From: Lachnospiraceae bacterium
Lineage (GTDB): Bacteria > Bacillota > Clostridia > Lachnospirales > Lachnospiraceae
Direction: 5' to 3'
DNA: 63,693 bases
Assembly (NCBI GenBank): GCA_900771995.1
Contig: CAAGQC010000099.1
Location: 1-63,693 of the forward strand
The notes beneath the pieces are model-generated. The model did not search any database. It saw only the letters and a program-made list of their open reading frames with translations, and was not told the origin of the DNA. The translations under genes and the position numbers were made by a program. Of the stretch, positions 61,440 to 63,693 are shown piece after piece. Within the stretch, counting starts at the first letter, position 1. Each line of letters starts with the position of its first letter.

Positions 61440-62066
61440 ATGAATAATGTAATCATTACTATTGCAAGACAGTATGGAAGCGGCGGACGTACCATCGGTG
61501 AGATGCTGGCGAAGAAGCTGAATGTTCATTACTATGATAAGGAACTGATGAAGCTGGCCAGCGACGACAGCGGCATCAATGAAGCTCTGTTCGTGAATGC
61601 TGATGAAAAGGTCAGGAGCACAAAGCTGTTCCATATTGCGAAAAAGGAGTATCACGGAGAATTGATTCCTCCGGAAAGTGATGATTTTACCTCCACGGAC
61701 AATCTGTTTAACTATCAGGCGAAGATCATCCGGGATCTGGCAAAGGAGGAATCCTGTGTCATTATCGGACGCTGCGCAGACTATGTCCTGAAGGACTATC
61801 CCAATGTCCTCAGTGTATTTATCCATGCACCGAAGGAATACTGCCTGGAGGGTGCGGCTAAGAAGCACAGCATGAGTCCGAAGGAACTGGAGCGTTTTGT
61901 AACGAAGACGGATAAGCACCGCGCGGAGTATTATAAGTATCATACCGGACGGGAATGGACAGATGCCAGGAACTATGACCTGTGTCTGGACAGTTCCAAG
62001 CTGGGATATGAGAGATGTGTGGATGAGATCATTTCTTATATGAAGGTACGGTTCCCGGAGGAGTAA
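61440..62066 (+). CDS. Cytidylate kinase-like protein, copy 2
   Basis: The 208-residue protein is a paralogue of that at 50976: MNNVIITIARQYGSGGRTIGE, YYDKELMKLA, CVIIGRCADYVL and LCLDSSKLGYE correspond to the same segments in the first copy. The substrate is unknown. The ATG at 61440 aligns with the paralogue; an ATG at 61428 has a better AGAAAGG site and would add four residues. It lies 61 bases after livF and may share its transcript. A terminator follows. Confidence 0.85.
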   Translation: MNNVIITIARQYGSGGRTIGEMLAKKLNVHYYDKELMKLASDDSGINEALFVNADEKVRSTKLFHIAKKEYHGELIPPESDDFTSTDNLFNYQAKIIRDLAKEESCVIIGRCADYVLKDYPNVLSVFIHAPKEYCLEGAAKKHSMSPKELERFVTKTDKHRAEYYKYHTGREWTDARNYDLCLDSSKLGYERCVDEIISYMKVRFPEE

Positions 62067-62110
62067 GGTCCGGCAGAGTACATAATGTGTAATTTTATAG
62101 AGTTGTAATA

Positions 62111-62151
62111 AAAAATTCCCTTGTAACAGAACAGTGCAGGGGAATTTTTTT
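62111..62151 (+). terminator. Terminator after the second kinase-like gene
   Basis: AAAAATTCCCTTG (62111-62123) pairs with CAGGGGAATTTTT (62137-62149) with one T-G pair, followed by a T-run to 62151. It ends the liv/kinase-like transcripts. Confidence 0.85.
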
Positions 62152-62189
62152 ATGGAATGGCAGGAAAGTACCGGTCAGTATTCTGTGCA

Positions 62190-62234
62190 TAAAATAAAAT
62201 GTCGAAAAGCCTTATGGACTAAGACTTTTCGACA
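62190..62234 (-). terminator. Terminator of lexA
   Basis: ATGTCGAAAAG (62199-62209) and CTTTTCGACAT (62224-62234) form an 11-bp stem. On the minus strand it is followed by ATTTTATTTTA. It ends lexA transcription. Confidence 0.8.
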
Positions 62235-62289
62235 TATAAAAGTTTTCAAAAAGAAAGTTGATCTATATAGGAAGACTTCATGATATCGG

Positions 62290-62907
62290 TTACTTGTAGA
62301 AGCGGAATACACCGAACACAGTACCGAGGATCTGGCAGTCATCGACAATGATGGGATCCATGGTGTCGTTCTCCGGCTGGAGACGGATATGTCCCTTCTC
62401 CTTATAGAAAGTCTTGACAGTAGCGGAATCATCGATCAGGGCCACAACAATCTCACCGTTATTCGCCGTGTTCTGGACATGAACGAAGACACGGTCACCG
62501 TTGAAAATACCGGCATTGATCATGGACTCACCGCGGACATTCAGTATAAAGGATTCTCCCTTGGGAACCACATCGGCGGGAACGGGGAAGTAGTCCTGGA
62601 CGTTTTCTTCGGCCAGAATAGGCTGTCCGGCAGCAACATTGCCGATCACGGGCAGGCTGACCATCTCGGTACGCACCATCTGGAAGCTGTCGTCGCAGAT
62701 CTCAATGGCACGGGGCTTGGTCGGGTCTCTGCGGATATAACCGTTCTTCTCTAAAGTCTCCAGGTGGGAATGAACGGAAGAGGTGGACTTTAAGTTCACC
62801 GTCTCGCAGATCTCACGCACGGTGGGGGGATAACCTTTCTTCAAAATCTCGTCTTTGATATAATCTAATATTTCCTGCTGCTTGGCAGTAATCTTTCCAT
62901 AGCCCAT
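62290..62907 (-). CDS. lexA: SOS repressor LexA
   Basis: The 205-residue repressor has a winged-helix domain (about 1-70, TVREICETVNLKSTSSVHSHLETL) and a self-cleaving peptidase domain. Cleavage is at Ala93-Gly94 in NVAAGQP, with catalytic Ser128 (GESM) and Lys165. RecA-ssDNA filaments trigger the cut and release SOS genes. GGAGGTC precedes the start. Its promoter (62973-63001, minus strand) is flanked by LexA boxes, so it controls itself. Confidence 0.98.
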   Translation of the reverse strand: MGYGKITAKQQEILDYIKDEILKKGYPPTVREICETVNLKSTSSVHSHLETLEKNGYIRRDPTKPRAIEICDDSFQMVRTEMVSLPVIGNVAAGQPILAEENVQDYFPVPADVVPKGESFILNVRGESMINAGIFNGDRVFVHVQNTANNGEIVVALIDDSATVKTFYKEKGHIRLQPENDTMDPIIVDDCQILGTVFGVFRFYK

Positions 62908-62942
62908 AAATGACCTCCGTGATTAAGTAATATATAAGGGTA

Positions 62943-63087
62943 AAACATCTGTTCTTACTAATTTATATGATGATTATAGCATAGCAAAAAGTAAAAAGCA
63001 AACATATATTCCAAAAATATGTTCGATTTTTAACTTGACATCAGAATACATGTTCGATATAATACAAACAGAAAGAACAAATGTTCC
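62943..63087. promoter_or_regulatory. Divergent lexA/yneA promoters with an array of LexA boxes
   Basis: lexA: -35 TTGCTT and -10 TATAAT on the minus strand (62996-63001, 62973-62978), 17 bases apart. yneA-like gene: TTGACA (63035-63040) and TATAAT (63058-63063), also 17. Sites resembling CGAACATATGTTCG lie at 62943-62954 (one half-site mismatch), 62999-63012 (11/14), 63012-63025 (12/14), 63043-63056 (11/14, inside the spacer) and 63075-63086 (GAACAAATGTTC, both half-sites perfect). Confidence 0.85.
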
Positions 63088-63116
63088 CGAACAGATTTTC
63101 TTATGCGAGGTGTGTT

Positions 63117-63512
63117 ATGAGAGTACAGAAGAGCGTATACCGGATGACAGACAGAGAGTTGAGATTATATAAGAGACAGTTAAGAAGGAGACAGCAGATG
63201 CAGCGCAGGATCCTCACCATGATCGTTACAGTCTGTGTGATTCTTTTCTGTGCGGTATCCTATCAGGGAATCCGTTCTCTGGCAAGCTCCGGGGAAGAAC
63301 AGTTAAAGTTCAAATATTATACCCAGGTGACCGTAGCTTACGGAGAGACTTTATGGGATCTGTCCGACGATTATATTGATTATGAAGAGTATAAGGACAA
63401 GAAGGAATATATAGATGAGGTACAGAGCATCAACCATCTGGCGGAAGAAGACAGCATCCGTGCCGGACAGACCCTGATCGTACCCTATTATTCTTATGAA
63501 TTTGTGAAGTGA
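63117..63512 (+). CDS. yneA: YneA-like SOS cell-division inhibitor (membrane + LysM)
   Basis: The 131-residue protein has a basic N-terminus (RLYKRQLRRRQQMQRR), one membrane helix (about 44-65) and a LysM-type domain (about 80-128, YGETLWDLSDDYI and IRAGQTLIVPYYS). This is the architecture of YneA, which halts septation after DNA damage in Bacillus and is also divergent from lexA. GAGGTG sets the ATG at 63117; a start at 63081 would overlap a LexA box. The name is by layout and context; sequence identity is not claimed. Confidence 0.82.
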   Translation: MRVQKSVYRMTDRELRLYKRQLRRRQQMQRRILTMIVTVCVILFCAVSYQGIRSLASSGEEQLKFKYYTQVTVAYGETLWDLSDDYIDYEEYKDKKEYIDEVQSINHLAEEDSIRAGQTLIVPYYSYEFVK

Positions 63513-63554
63513 TAAGAAATAATTGGCTACAACTGTAAGACGGTAAATGGAAAG

Positions 63555-63693
63555 TTAGCGAAATAAATGTTTTTCTAAACCGGACGAACTCCCGGAGCGG
63601 CAGAAGGCCCTCAGGCAGATATCGGTCTTCGAGTGTGAATTTTCTAAAGCAGTGGATAAAGTATTTCTAATCCGGACGGGCACGGCTCTAGGC
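63555..63693 (-). other. Open frame of about 45 codons running off the right edge
   Basis: On the minus strand a frame is open from the window edge to a TAA at 63555-63557 (RNTLSTALENSHSKTD is a visible segment). It has no identified start in the window and no ribosome-binding site. It overlaps the direct repeats listed here, so it may be a frame inside a repeat and not a gene. The remainder of the 181-base tail has no clear feature. Confidence 0.2.
63572..63678. repeat. Two 15-bp direct repeats at the right edge
   Basis: TTTCTAAACCGGACG (63572-63586) recurs as TTTCTAATCCGGACG (63664-63678), one mismatch, 92 bases apart. A partial third copy, TTTCTAAAGCAGTG, is at 63641-63654. The window ends soon after, so the full extent of the repeat cannot be seen. 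Confidence 0.45.

Noticed and set aside
1..63693. CRISPR arrays, tRNA or rRNA genes
   Set aside because: No regular repeat-spacer pattern, cloverleaf-like segment or rRNA-like stretch was noticed in the gaps; a tRNAscan/Infernal run would settle it.

Overview
The window comes from the chromosome of a spore-forming, strictly anaerobic Firmicute, most likely a Lachnospiraceae (Clostridia). This is inferred from the class III ribonucleotide reductase (nrdDG), SpoVAF-like and CotJABC spore genes, cleavable L27 beside its Prp protease, SepF and MreBCD, a DUF4321 protein and a LexA/YneA-type SOS pair. AGGAGG-like ribosome-binding sites and near-consensus TTGACA/TATAAT promoters fit the same group. 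Nearly all of it is dense core chromosome on the + strand. No IS, phage, CRISPR array, tRNA or rRNA was seen.

Layout: 0-3.2 kb holds a membrane MutS-like ATPase, a 49-residue membrane peptide and a WYL regulator. 3.2-6.7 kb is a nucleotide module (nrdD, nrdG, dut) behind two NrdR boxes. 6.8-10.3 kb has a SpoVAF-like gene behind a hairpin that hides its ribosome-binding site, degV, and the cotJABC operon on the minus strand. 10.4-15.0 kb has a two-component system with an unrecognised third gene, then an alanine/glycine symporter. 15.0-19.7 kb is a manganese-riboswitch operon (P-type ATPase, PiT phosphate carrier, DUF47 partner) whose codon use differs from its flanks. 20-32 kb has pepT, miaB, a SulP carrier, mutS, mutL, a LURP-one-like gene, miaA and a PLP enzyme.

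32.3-43.1 kb is a cell-shape and division block: DUF4321, radC, mreBCD, a very long PBP2, minCDE, rodA, mgsA and a lipoprotein D,D-carboxypeptidase. 43.1-50.9 kb has a P-loop protein, an HlyD-like protein with ylmE and sepF, then aroB, lspA, rluD-type and serine dehydratase genes. 51-56 kb is a ribosome-assembly run (rplU, prp, rpmA, obgE, yhbY, nadD, yqeK, rsfS). 56-61.4 kb is a complete livKHMGF branched-chain amino-acid transporter. The window ends with lexA and a divergent YneA-like LysM gene that share an intergenic region with about five LexA-box-like sites.

The points most worth checking are the manganese-riboswitch/phosphate operon, the MreB with an altered phosphate-2 motif, the roughly 240-residue insertion in PBP2, the 11-bp direct repeats before the two-component system, the hairpin over the spoVAF start, and the LexA-box array. 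I found no clear new defence or mobile system.
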